From positions 1-34,190 of IMG/VR virus record IMGVR_UViG_3300031784_000114: DNA of 34,190 bases. One strand, given 5' to 3'. The stretch comes from a virus. The notes below the pieces were generated by a model. The model was given only the letters and a program-made list of their open reading frames with translations, was not told where the DNA came from and made no database searches. Of this stretch, positions 15,606 to 26,200 are shown piece by piece. Within the stretch, counting starts at the first letter, position 1. The number at the start of each line of letters is the position of its first letter. The position numbers and the translations under genes were made by a program.

Positions 15606-15797
15606 TTAATGTAATGGATAAATTGTATCAGTTGAATTAATCATCATATTTTGATAATACGATTGATTAATTGTTTGTGTTTTTTTTGTTTGATTGTTAT
15701 CTAACATAAATAATCCGTACATTAGTGTTGAAATTAATAATAACATTAATAAAAATTTATTAGTTTTTTCTGACTCGTTTTTAAGAATTAGTTCCAT
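15606..15797 (-). CDS. Small single-pass membrane protein
   Basis: 63 aa from the ATG at 15797 (MELILKNESEKTNKF); a TTG two codons upstream is rejected. Residues about 16-32 (LLMLLLISTLMYGLFML) are one membrane helix. The C-terminal half is polar and Asn/Thr/Tyr-rich. The start overlaps the end of the giant fibre gene by 17 bases, suggesting translational coupling, and a terminator follows. Function not recognised; a small lysis or membrane factor is possible. Confidence 0.58.
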   Translation of the reverse strand: MELILKNESEKTNKFLLMLLLISTLMYGLFMLDNNQTKKTQTINQSYYQNMMINSTDTIYPLH

Positions 15798-18700
15798 TTT
15801 CAATAATTTTTTTTAATTCGTTTATTTGATTTTGTTGTTCTTTAATTGCCTCGATTAATAATGGTACAATTTTTTCATACTGAACAGTTAAGTAATTTTC
15901 ACCACTCTTCGAATTATCGTTACCATCATTATCAAATGGTGCAAGTTTTACTGCCTCAGGAAGTACATCTTTAATTTCTTGTGCAAACACACCGACTAAA
16001 CTTTCTTCTGTATTAAAGTTTGCAACTTCTTTTGCCAATTCATTCCAATTATAAGTGAAACCTTTTAATGATAATACTTTATCTAATGAATTTTCAATTG
16101 GTTTAATATTAGTTTTTAATCTTTTATCAGATGAATATGCCACAACATCATTCGAAGCATCTATTCTACCGGCGGTAGCATTTGGATTTACATTAACACC
16201 AAGTGCACCTGATATAATTTTTTGGCTACCGTTAACTTCTAAATGATATGTTGGTGCAGTACTACTATTGAATCCAACTTTACCACTATCATCGAATCTG
16301 TGAAATCTATTGGTTGCTGCAACATCATCATAAATTTTCATGTAGAATCCACCTTGTGAGTAGATATGCATCATATCAGTTGGTGTAATTTCACCTTCTC
16401 TATATGATATGTTGAAATTTGCAGATCTGGCAGCAACACTTGCGTTTATTAAATTTACTTCCTGTAAACTTGATAGAGTGGCCCCTGTATATACTGAAGC
16501 AAGTACAGTTGTATTTCCTGCAGAATCATTCTTAATAAGTGCACTTTGTCCATTAAATGTGAAATAAGCTTCACCATTAATTAGTCCACTTGTACCTGTT
16601 GCAGTCAATACATAATTGTCGTTATTGTTGTTAATCGTTGCCGCTCCTGATGTTCCAGAAGAACCATTAGATCCCGATGTGCCAGAAGAACCATTAGATC
16701 CCGATGTGCCAGATGAACCATTAGATCCTGATGTTCCAGAAGAACCATTAGATCCCGATGTGCCTGATGAACCAGATGATCCGCTTGTTCCCGATGATCC
16801 ATTACTTCCACTTGAACCACTACTTCCTGAAGATCCATTACTTCCACTTGAACCCGAAGATCCACTTGATCCTGATGTACCTGATGAACCATTAGATCCT
16901 GATGTTCCAGAAGAACCATTAGATCCTGATGTTCCAGAACTACCTGATGAACCGCTTGACCCTGAAGAACCACTTGAACCACTACTTCCTGAAGAACCAC
17001 TTGAACCACTACTTCCTGAAGAACCAGATGATCCGCTTGAACCACTACTTCCTGAAGAACCAGATGATCCTGATGTACCCGATGATCCATTAGAACCTGA
17101 AGTACCAGAAGTTCCATTCACACCAGACGTACCTGAAGAACCAGATGATCCTGATGTTCCAGAAGAAGATGCATTTGTTTTTGTTTCTAATTTTCCTGTT
17201 AATGTATTATAAACAACAACTTCAGTTGATGTTGATCCTGTTGTAAATCCATTAACATAAATCGATCCTGTAAATTGATGATTATCATCCAATGTGTCAC
17301 CAAATTTTGTTGATCCTGATGAGTACATTACCGATGACGATACATATGTAACAAAAAATTCGTTAGCACTTATTGTACCTTTAACATCTAATGAACCTGT
17401 AACTTTTAAATTATTTGTTGTTGACCAATATGATCCCGTTTGAGCAAAAATTGAATCACCTGATGTTCCTGACGATCCGCTTGAACCTGAAGTACCTGAT
17501 GTACCCGATGATCCACTTGAACCTGAGGTACCTGAAGTACCTGATGATCCACTTGAACCGGAAGATCCGCTTGATCCTGATGTACCTGAAGTACCCGAGC
17601 TACCAGAGCTTCCACTTGAACCGGAAGATCCGCTTGAACCGGAAGATCCGCTTGAACCTGAAGTACCTGATGTACCCGATGATCCACTTGAACCTGAGGT
17701 ACCTGAAGTACCTGATGAACCATCTGATCCACTCGTACCTGAAGTACCAGATGTTCCATTTATACCTGATGTTCCTGAAGTACCTGAAGTACCAGATGTT
17801 CCATTTATACCTGATGTTCCTGAAGTACCTGAAGTACCAGAAGTACCAGAAGATCCAACTTGTCCGGCGGTACAGAAGATTGTACTTACACAATTACCAC
17901 TACACTCTGAATAAACAAAACCAGATGGACATGTGTATCCTGATGATAAATAATCTCCATTTATATCTTGTACTATTGTTGCGGTTGTTTCTCCACTTGT
18001 TGTATAAACTACATTTAATTCAGAGTAAGATGTTGCACCTGTTAATTCTGATAACGTATTGTCATAAATTTCACAACCAAAACCTGCATCACTTCCTAAG
18101 TTTAAACCATATATTTCAAGAATATGTGTACCTCCACCTATTTGAATAGGATAAACATGCCACCATTTAAATTGTTCGTCATTCCAAACATTTCCATACG
18201 TGTTTAAAATTTCAACGCCGTCAAGTACAAATCTATACTCATTGTCCCCACCTATACCAACATAATATGTTTTTTCTGAAGTAAATCCACTTAAACAAAC
18301 TGAGAATCCAACCCAAGTATCAATAGGTGCACTTCCATATGGATTGGTCCATAATGCACATCTATTCAACGGACCGACAGTTGATAAGTTGGGGTTACCC
18401 CAAGTTGTTCCTGTATAACTTCCACCTGATTGAGGTGTACTATATTGAAAATCGTAAGTGCCTGTACCATTTGAATTAAAATCACTCGACATGAATTGTG
18501 TACCGAAACTACTGTACACATTTAATGTACGTCCAGTCAAATTGATTGCTGAGGTTGGTGCAGTTGCACCTGTAACTTCTGTTCTATAATATGATGTTGA
18601 ATTATATTGTTCCCAAACGTAATCGGGATCACATCCTGAACTATCAAATACAAAACTTGTACCAGATGTACCCGATGATCCACTCGAACCCGAAGAACCA

Positions 18701-21700
18701 CTTGTGCCAGATGTTCCTGATGTACCCGATGATCCACTTGAACCTGATGTACCAGATGTACCTGTAGATCCACTACTACCACTTGTTCCTGATGTACCAG
18801 ATGTACCTGTAGATCCACTTGAACCAGAAGTACCACTTGTTCCTGATGATCCACTTGATCCAGAAATACCAGATGTTCCAGATGTGCCTGAGGATCCTGA
18901 AGATCCACTTGTCCCTGTAGATCCTGATGATCCACTTGAACCACTTGTTCCTGAAGTACCAGATGTACCAGATGTACCAGATGTACCTGATGTTCCTGAT
19001 ACCCCATCAACTCCAGATGTACCTGAGGATCCCGATGAACCAGATGTTCCACTTGAACCTGAAGAACCTGACGTACCTGACGTACCGGATGTCCCTGTAG
19101 ATCCTGATGATCCACTTGAACCACTTGTTCCTGAAGTACCTGATGTACCTGAGGTTCCACTTGATCCATTTATACCTGAAGTACCTGATGTTCCTGAAGT
19201 ACCGGATGACCCTGATGTACCACTTGAACCGGAAGATCCACTTGTTCCTGATGTACCACTACTTCCTGAAGAACCAGATGATCCTGAAGTTCCTGATGTT
19301 CCTGATGAACCAGAGGTACCAGAAGATCCTGATGTACCTGAGGTTCCTGATGAACCGTCTGATCCTGATGTGCCCGCAGACCCGCTTGTTCCACTTGTTC
19401 CAGAAGAACCTGAAGTGCCTGATGATCCGTTTGACCCACTTGTTCCTGATGTACCAGAAGAACCTGATGTTCCCGATGGTGTTGATCCAATTATTAATAA
19501 AAGTTGTTGATTATTTGAAAATATAGACGATCCACCTTGACTTTGTAAAGTTGAAGGAAACGTATAATAAGTTGTATTATCAACTGATGTACCAATCATC
19601 CATCTTTGGTAATTCAAATGGCTTGATTGATCTTGTAAAACTATAACAGATCCCGATGCAAGTGTTCCTAAGAAAATATCAAGATTATTATTTAAACCAT
19701 CGGTATCACTTATATTTAAACTTGTTGCACCTGTCTGAGACACATTATCCCATAGTATGAAACTTGTTCCAGGATCACCACTTGTTGAGTTTGTTTTTGC
19801 TTGATAATTAAAAAAGGAGTTTGAGAGACCTGAAGTACCTGATGTACCAGCAGATCCGGAACTACCTGATGAACCAGATGTTCCTGAAGTACCAGATGTA
19901 CCACTACTTCCAGAAGATCCTGATGTACCTGATGTTCCTGAAGTACCCGCAGTTCCGGATGAACCTGAAGTACCACTTGTTCCTGAAGTGCCAGATGAAC
20001 CTGATGTACCTGAAGTACCGCTACTACCACTACTACCAGATGATCCTGAAGTTCCTGAACTACCAGATGATCCTGAAGTTCCACTTGTTCCCGATGATCC
20101 CGATGTTCCTGAAGATCCTGATGTACCTGATGTTCCTGAAGTACCTGAACTACCACTTGAACCGGAAGATCCACTTGTTCCTGATGTACCAGTACTTCCT
20201 GAAGAACCTGATGTACCACTTGTTCCTGATGTACCAGATGATCCTGATGTTGAGGTGTATGCAACTGCAGCTACACCAATATTTTTAATATTAACTATAA
20301 TAGATGGTGCGGCTGGTGCAATAAAAGGAGTTGTTGTTCCACTTAATGCAGTAAGTCGAGCATATTGAGATTCACTTGCCATGACAAGTTGTACTTCATC
20401 ACCTTGAGTTAAATCTAATATTATACTAACAAAAGGTAATTGTAGCGTAGAATTCGCAACCAAATCAATATATGAATCTGATCTCGGAACATCTGTTCCA
20501 TTTACTCGAAGCCAAAAACTCATTAAAGATTCTGTTCCTTGAGTTTTTTCCACTTGTGGTGAATATGAAAACTCATATATACCATTATAATTTACTTGAA
20601 CGGTATTTCCACTCAATAATGTAATACCATTTTCAATTTCAGTATCTGTATATGATACAATTGTTGGTGTATTCGATGCGGTAACATTTTGTGTTTGATT
20701 ACTACTATAAGAAGCATAATAGTTCATAACACCCGCACCAGAACTTCCCGAAGATCCCGATGAACCAGATGTTCCACTTGTACCAGAACTTCCCGAAGAT
20801 CCCGATGAACCAGATGTTCCACTTGTACCAGAACTTCCCGAAGATCCCGATGAACCAGATGTTCCACTTGTACCAGTCGAACCAGATGATCCACTTGTAC
20901 CAGATGTTCCTGAACTACCAGATGAACCAGATGATCCACTTGTACCAGATGTTCCTGAACTACCTGACGTTCCTGAAGATCCAGCAATACCAATTGGTAT
21001 TACTAAGAATTCATCGTCATTATTTGGTAATGATCCTCCAGAAGATACTTGTGAAACCACATAATCCTCATAGGAAGATTGTAATGGATTTATCGCATCA
21101 ATTCTTAATGTCTTGAATGTCATCGGATCATTTTTCTTGACAAATTTCAAGTATGATCCAATTTGTAAATTATTTAAAAATGTTGTAAAACTTGATAACG
21201 AAGGGATATACGCAATATCACTAACCGCCAATGCAGATGGTGATGTTCCCCAATCTGTTATATTAAATCTAAAATAGCCCGATGTTGGGTCTGAAGATGT
21301 ATCGTTACTTGAACTATACTTCCATATTGCTAAGTGACCTTCTAAACCTTGATTACCGCTTGTACCAGATGTACCTGATGAACCATCTAAACCTGAACTA
21401 CCTGAAGTACCGTCAGCACCTGAGGTTCCACTTGTTCCTGAAGACCCGTGTGTACCATCTAATCCCGATGTACCAGATGAACCTGATGTGCCTGATGAAC
21501 CACTTGTACCTGATGTACCTGAGGTTCCACTTGTACCTGAAGTACCGTCACCACCAGAAGCACCATCAAGATTAATTTCCCAAGAATTATATGTTCCACT
21601 ACCGAAAGATCTTGTAACATATACAGAAAATGCACCTGTATTTAAATCATATGAAACTATCTCTCCCTCCATATAATTTGAGGGACTATTAACAACAATA

Positions 21701-23190
21701 ACAGATTGTACCGTTGTATATGCTAAATTCGTTCCACCTGTGAAATTTATTGTTGTTCCGCTTGGTGAAACTGAAAAATTTGTATTTGAAGTTGTAAAAT
21801 ATTTGTCCCCACTTATACCCGAACTACCTGAAGTTCCTGAAGATCCTGATGTACCTGATGTTCCTGATGTACCAGCACTACCTGACGTTCCTGATGAACC
21901 GGACGTACCCGAACTACCACTTGTTCCACTTGTACCACTGGAACCATCCGTACCAGATGTACCTGATGTACCCGATGAACCAGATGAACCACTTGTTCCT
22001 GATGTGCCATCAATTCCCGATGTACCAGAAGACCCCGAAGATCCTGATGATCCACTTGTACCAGATGAACCCGTGGTTCCTGATGAACCAGAAGTTCCTG
22101 ATGTACCTGAGGTTCCACTTGTACCTGAAGATCCGTCCGAACCAGAAGTTCCTGAAGTACCAGAAGATCCACTTGTACCTGAAGAACCTGAAGTACCTGA
22201 AGTACCTGATGTACCAGCACTACCCGATGTTCCTGAACTACCAGATGTTCCAGATGTTCCACTTGAACCAGAGGTTCCCGAAGATCCGTCTGAACCAGAT
22301 GTTCCTGATGTACCAGACGTACCTGAAGTACCATTTTGTCCTGTTGCACCATCGAGATTAATTTCCCAAGCGGTATATGTACCTCCTCCTGTTGAAGAAG
22401 TTGGTGCACTAAATTGTAATTGACCTGTTGATGGATTATATGATGTTACGATACATTCTTGATATGTTGTTGGATCACCGCTTACCGCAATTACAATAGA
22501 TTGTGCGGTTGAATATGATAAATCCGTTCCAACTGTTAATGTACCACTATTTGGTAATGTAAAAGTACTTGTTGATGTTGTTTTATATCTATCACCATTT
22601 AAACCACTTGTTCCTGACGATCCGCTTGATCCTGAGGTACCTGATGTTCCTGTTGATCCCGAAGATCCGCTTGTCCCTGATGATCCACTCGTACCGGACG
22701 TACCCGAACTACCTGAAGTACCGCTTGATCCTGAGGTACCAGATGTTCCAGACGTACCTGAACTACCTGACGTTCCGCTTGATCCTGATGTACCCGCAGA
22801 ACCTGATGTACCTGATGAACCCACTGATGTCATCAGATCCCAATCATCGGGTGTTATATCAGGAGACGTTGCTCCTGGATTTGTATTTTCAACACATATA
22901 TATGAACTACCGTTGTAATAAACAACGTCTCTTATAAAATACCCAAATGCCGATGACCATGTACCTTGCCAAGAAAATCCTCGACCTGATGTACCTGCAG
23001 ATCCAGATGTACCAGATGACCCTGAAGTGCCGGATGTTCCTGATGAACTTTCAGTTATACCTAAATAACTTAAAGGTATTTGTTCAGTTTGTGCAGTTGC
23101 ACCTGTATAGTTAACTATCGCAATTTTCGAATCATTAGTAACTGCTGTAAGCGAGCCGGAGGGTAGTTCTGTTATCTTCTTATCGTACAT
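15781..23190 (-). CDS. Giant collagen-like repeat fibre protein with C-terminal S74 chaperone
   Basis: 2469 aa. The N-terminus (MYDKKITELPSGSL) matches a common fibre-start pattern. Nine GTS/GSS (Gly-X-Y) linkers at about 47-69, 122-199, 284-459, 539-612, 736-819, 979-1121, 1237-1511, 1774-1911 and 2007-2183 separate folded domains. These include a carbohydrate-binding-like module at 70-122 (GTW...DVVYYNGSSYIC), a duplicated beta domain at 199-284 and 460-539, a C1q/TNF-like domain at about 821-977 and a possible PA14-like domain at about 1513-1776. The C-terminus has a peptidase S74 intramolecular chaperone with SDKRLK at 2354-2359; Ser2354 and Lys2359 have the dyad spacing known for endosialidase-type chaperones, which trimerise the fibre and then cut themselves off (about 116 aa). 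It is probably a long tail fibre or surface fibre. Confidence 0.9.
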   Translation of the reverse strand: MYDKKITELPSGSLTAVTNDSKIAIVNYTGATAQTEQIPLSYLGITESSSGTSGTSGSSGTSGSAGTSGRGFSWQGTWSSAFGYFIRDVVYYNGSSYICVENTNPGATSPDITPDDWDLMTSVGSSGTSGSAGTSGSSGTSGSSGTSGTSGTSGSSGTSGSSGTSGTSGSSGTSGSSGSTGTSGTSGSSGSSGTSGLNGDRYKTTSTSTFTLPNSGTLTVGTDLSYSTAQSIVIAVSGDPTTYQECIVTSYNPSTGQLQFSAPTSSTGGGTYTAWEINLDGATGQNGTSGTSGTSGTSGSDGSSGTSGSSGTSGTSGSSGTSGSAGTSGTSGTSGSSGTSGSSGTSGTSGSDGSSGTSGTSGTSGTSGSSGTTGSSGTSGSSGSSGSSGTSGIDGTSGTSGSSGSSGTSGTSGTDGSSGTSGTSGSSGTSGSSGTSGSAGTSGTSGTSGSSGTSGSSGISGDKYFTTSNTNFSVSPSGTTINFTGGTNLAYTTVQSVIVVNSPSNYMEGEIVSYDLNTGAFSVYVTRSFGSGTYNSWEINLDGASGGDGTSGTSGTSGTSGTSGSSGTSGSSGTSGLDGTHGSSGTSGTSGADGTSGSSGLDGSSGTSGTSGNQGLEGHLAIWKYSSSNDTSSDPTSGYFRFNITDWGTSPSALAVSDIAYIPSLSSFTTFLNNLQIGSYLKFVKKNDPMTFKTLRIDAINPLQSSYEDYVVSQVSSGGSLPNNDDEFLVIPIGIAGSSGTSGSSGTSGTSGSSGSSGSSGTSGTSGSSGSTGTSGTSGSSGSSGSSGTSGTSGSSGSSGSSGTSGTSGSSGSSGSSGAGVMNYYASYSSNQTQNVTASNTPTIVSYTDTEIENGITLLSGNTVQVNYNGIYEFSYSPQVEKTQGTESLMSFWLRVNGTDVPRSDSYIDLVANSTLQLPFVSIILDLTQGDEVQLVMASESQYARLTALSGTTTPFIAPAAPSIIVNIKNIGVAAVAYTSTSGSSGTSGTSGTSGSSGSTGTSGTSGSSGSSGSSGTSGTSGTSGSSGTSGSSGTSGTSGSSGSSGTSGSSGSSGSSGTSGTSGSSGTSGTSGTSGSSGTAGTSGTSGTSGSSGSSGTSGTSGTSGSSGSSGSAGTSGTSGLSNSFFNYQAKTNSTSGDPGTSFILWDNVSQTGATSLNISDTDGLNNNLDIFLGTLASGSVIVLQDQSSHLNYQRWMIGTSVDNTTYYTFPSTLQSQGGSSIFSNNQQLLLIIGSTPSGTSGSSGTSGTSGSNGSSGTSGSSGTSGTSGSAGTSGSDGSSGTSGTSGSSGTSGSSGTSGTSGSSGSSGSSGTSGTSGSSGSSGTSGSSGTSGTSGTSGINGSSGTSGTSGTSGTSGSSGSSGSTGTSGTSGTSGSSGSSGTSGSSGSSGTSGVDGVSGTSGTSGTSGTSGTSGTSGSSGSSGSTGTSGSSGSSGTSGTSGISGSSGSSGTSGTSGSSGSTGTSGTSGTSGSSGSTGTSGTSGSSGSSGTSGTSGTSGSSGSSGSSGTSGTSFVFDSSGCDPDYVWEQYNSTSYYRTEVTGATAPTSAINLTGRTLNVYSSFGTQFMSSDFNSNGTGTYDFQYSTPQSGGSYTGTTWGNPNLSTVGPLNRCALWTNPYGSAPIDTWVGFSVCLSGFTSEKTYYVGIGGDNEYRFVLDGVEILNTYGNVWNDEQFKWWHVYPIQIGGGTHILEIYGLNLGSDAGFGCEIYDNTLSELTGATSYSELNVVYTTSGETTATIVQDINGDYLSSGYTCPSGFVYSECSGNCVSTIFCTAGQVGSSGTSGTSGTSGTSGINGTSGTSGTSGTSGINGTSGTSGTSGSDGSSGTSGTSGSSGSSGTSGTSGSSGSSGSSGSSGSSGSSGSSGTSGTSGSSGSSGSSGSSGTSGTSGSSGSSGTSGTSGSSGSSGTSGDSIFAQTGSYWSTTNNLKVTGSLDVKGTISANEFFVTYVSSSVMYSSGSTKFGDTLDDNHQFTGSIYVNGFTTGSTSTEVVVYNTLTGKLETKTNASSSGTSGSSGSSGTSGVNGTSGTSGSNGSSGTSGSSGSSGSSGSSGSSGSSGSSGSSGSSGSSGSSGSSGSSGSSGSSGTSGSNGSSGTSGSNGSSGTSGSSGSSGSSGSNGSSGSSGSSGSNGSSGTSGSSGSSGTSGSNGSSGTSGSNGSSGTSGSNGSSGTSGSNGSSGTSGAATINNNNDNYVLTATGTSGLINGEAYFTFNGQSALIKNDSAGNTTVLASVYTGATLSSLQEVNLINASVAARSANFNISYREGEITPTDMMHIYSQGGFYMKIYDDVAATNRFHRFDDSGKVGFNSSTAPTYHLEVNGSQKIISGALGVNVNPNATAGRIDASNDVVAYSSDKRLKTNIKPIENSLDKVLSLKGFTYNWNELAKEVANFNTEESLVGVFAQEIKDVLPEAVKLAPFDNDGNDNSKSGENYLTVQYEKIVPLLIEAIKEQQNQINELKKIIENGTNS
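16655..16762. repeat. 27-bp tandem repeat, about four copies
   Basis: Copies begin at 16655, 16682, 16709 and 16736 with a few substitutions, encoding a nine-residue SNGSSGTSG-type unit just before the C-terminal fibre domain. Confidence 0.82.
17738..17827. repeat. 45-bp tandem repeat, two exact copies
   Basis: Copies at 17738-17782 and 17783-17827 are identical and encode 15 residues (five Gly-X-Y triplets, including GINGTSG). Confidence 0.85.
20741..20875. repeat. 45-bp tandem repeat, three exact copies
   Basis: Copies at 20741-20785, 20786-20830 and 20831-20875 are identical and encode 15 residues each. A further 45-bp periodicity (copies starting at 20882 and 20927) follows directly. 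Confidence 0.9.
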
Positions 23191-23207
23191 TTTGTTTTAT
23201 GAATTAA

Positions 23208-23217
23208 TTATAAATAT
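23208..23217 (-). promoter_or_regulatory. Recurrent AT-rich motif (ATATTTATAA) upstream of the fibre gene
   Basis: ATATTTATAA on the minus strand ends 17 bases before the ATG at 23190, in the 32-bp gap after the 1496-aa gene. It is identical to the motif before the gene at 11906. The spacing fits a promoter with a short leader; unproven. Confidence 0.3.
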
Positions 23218-23222
23218 TTTAT

Positions 23223-26200
23223 TTATGGTTCATAGTTTAAATAATCTCCATTTTCACCTAAAATTTTATTTCCATCTTCTTGTAATATTCTTTTTGTTGC
23301 AGAAGTTGGTGTCGGAGTTGGTGTAGGTGTCGGAGTTGGTGTTGAGGTTGGTGTAGGTGTTAAGGTTTGTGTAGGTGTTGGGGTTGGTGTAGGTGTTGGG
23401 GTTGCCGTTGGTGTAGGTGTTGGGGTTGCCGTTGGAGTTGGTGTAGGTGTTGGGGTTGCCGTTGGAGTTGGTGTAGGTGTTGGGGTTGCAGTTGGAGTTG
23501 GTGTAGGTGTTGGTGTAGGTTCAATTGGTAATATAGGTAATGTTGGACATGGTGTTGCCAAATTAGATGTTGAACAAACAGTTTCATAATTTCTTGTTAA
23601 TGCTGTGATACTCATGGTATCATCATCATATGGACAACAATCATCGTTAATATAGTACTGTTGTAACCCTATATTATCCAGTTCAAATTCCTCGTATTCG
23701 TGTTGTAATAATATTTTGTAATTAATATTACCATTAAGTGTTATTAAATTTGTTGGTTGTGGTGATTCAAAATTTATATTGTGATATACATTCGATTCAC
23801 AATAATTTAAATCTACTGAGATTACCTCTAATAATTCGCCCTCTTCAGTGATTAAATAATCTCCCGTTTTATAATAATCATCAGGATAGTCACAACAAGG
23901 TTCAATTTGTTGAGGTGGTTTTACCTGTAAAAATTCAGGTAATCTGTTATCAAAAAATGGAACTTTAACTTTTGATACTACAAATGTATCTTCATCAACT
24001 TCATATTTTGTGAAAACCCTAACTCTTGTTGTTGGTAAAATTTCAAATGTTTGATCTTGTGATCCTGTTGTTCCTTTTGGTCTCGCAACAATTACACTTT
24101 TTTTAACAGAACCTAAACAATCTATTCTTGATATTGTATGTGATGTTAATGAGTATGTAAAACTATAATCATTATTTTGATCTGCATTTTGAAATTGTTG
24201 ATTTGTAAATCCTGAACACGGTAAATAAATTGCAGATAAAAGTTCATCACCAGGTGTCAAATCTTTCACATATACTTGTCTACTATTTGCAATAGTTGGT
24301 GTTGCACCTGTTACTCTATATACGATTGTATCATGCTTTAATCCATGATTATATGTGTTACGATACTGAACTTTAGGTTGTATTGTATACCCTGTTGAAG
24401 AATTATAAGTTACATATTTTAATTGTAATCCTAATATTTTTGCCTTCACTTCACAGTTTGCAGCATCAGTGAATATAAAATCAATTTCGTCATTTTCAGT
24501 GAAACCAGTAAGTAAAAATCTACAAGTATTTCCATCAACTCTATACATTGTGATACCTGTAGTAACATAAGGGTCACTATAATCATTATCACAATTTTTA
24601 CGTATATAAAACGGCCACGAACTCCAAGACCCATTTTGAATTGTATTACCTGTTATATCAATAATAATATTTGATTGTAACTTACAATCAGTATTACCCG
24701 TGAAAATATCACATGGTGTTGAGAATTCAACATACATATCACAAGATGGTGATATTGATGGGTCTGTCATAAAACTATATGTAAAATAGTTTTCTACAGA
24801 ACAATCATTAGGACCATACTTTATAGATGTAAATTTAACTTTTTCAACTCCATCAACGTCGGTAAAAAATTTATATTTTATTTTTGGTTTATATTCTATA
24901 AGACCATTGTCCATAGTTCTTGTTATCCCACTTGTGTATGCGGTATATGGTGCATAATCTTCATACCCCGCAGTTGATGAATATCCTGTAACAGTTTTAT
25001 TGATTCCTTCATCAATTAATGTTGATATTGCAGATTTCCACAAATTTTTTATTGCATCAACATCAGGACTTAAATGTGTTTTATAATCACAAATTAAAGG
25101 TAATGTTTGTGCTGATGATGTTCCCTCACATGTATTTAATGTGTATCCTGTATGTAATGCGGCACTCAACCCCGAAACAGATGTTGTGCCACTTATTACG
25201 ATTGTCATTCCTGTTGTCAAATCATCATAATCAGGTCCACCATATTTTATTCCATCTATTTCTATGACAGGATAATAGGTGACTCCCGTTAAGTTAATTA
25301 ATCCTCTAAAATTATCTTCATAACCTAATAAAGTTTCAATATCTTCCTCTATTGCATTTTCAAAATCAGGATATAACTCCTCAATAAATTCTTTTGGTTG
25401 ACAACCAAATTTATATTGATATTTTGGTCTACCAAATAAATTATTTTCAATTAAATTACCTCCCGTCCATAAAGTGGTTGATGGAATAATTTGATCTAAC
25501 ACTTTAGTCCAATACGGACTCATTCTTGTAATAAACTCATGTACATCAGGAAAATTATATGGTACAAAATTGTTATTTGTAATATAATCTTGATAAATGT
25601 CTTCTAATTTTATATAGTTTTTTCTATATCTAATTGTATGTGAATTTGTTATTTGTTGATGAATTGTTTTATCTAAAAATTCAGCAAATGTTAATCCTGT
25701 TTGTGGTAACAATGTTGCACTACCAAAACTTAATTCAAGATCTCTTGATTTTCTATATATGTCATAATCAACAGTCTGTGATACCGAAAGATAAATTCCT
25801 ATATTTTTTCTATTAAGAATAAAAGGAGAAGTTTCATTAAGTAATGTTTTTTCTGAATCAATTATAGGTTCCAAATCATAACCAGTATCTAAACCTGGTA
25901 ATGTTCTGAAATTATCAAAATATTCTTCACCATATGAATATGGTTTATTTTTTGTTACAACTGTTTTAGTTCTTCCTGTCAATATAGAATTTTCTTCATC
26001 TAAAATTGTTGTTGGTCTGTGGTTGGATGTTAAATCATACCAACCTGATCCCGCCTGAAAAAATTGATTTTCAGACGATCCTGATAAGAATTTAGGTAAT
26101 GTACTATTTCTTTCTACGGGATAACCATCTCTATCTAAATTTGTTGTACCTGTTACCGATGAAGTTTCGTATGAATACGTATTTGAATTAAACGATGCGG

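Larger units (their letters stand above)
16645..23050. repeat. Nine GTS/GSS-coding repeat linkers (9-bp based) inside the fibre gene
   Basis: Repeat blocks are at about 16645-17170, 17460-17870, 18660-19480, 19830-20255, 20735-20985, 21355-21575, 21815-22340, 22595-22825 and 22983-23050, with unique domains between them. The unit encodes Gly-Thr-Ser or Gly-Ser-Ser, with occasional Ala, Asn, Asp, Ile or Val. Synonymous codons vary, so most copies are old, but some blocks are exact (see the separate entries). Confidence 0.9.

Noticed and set aside
16605-22937. Many long plus- and minus-strand frames over the fibre gene (PDVPEEPLDP-type, HLVLQVLQ-type and LMYLKYLM-type proteins, up to 268 aa).
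   Set aside because: They are alternative readings of the GTS/GSS repeats. The true frame is supported by folded domains between repeats and by the S74 end.
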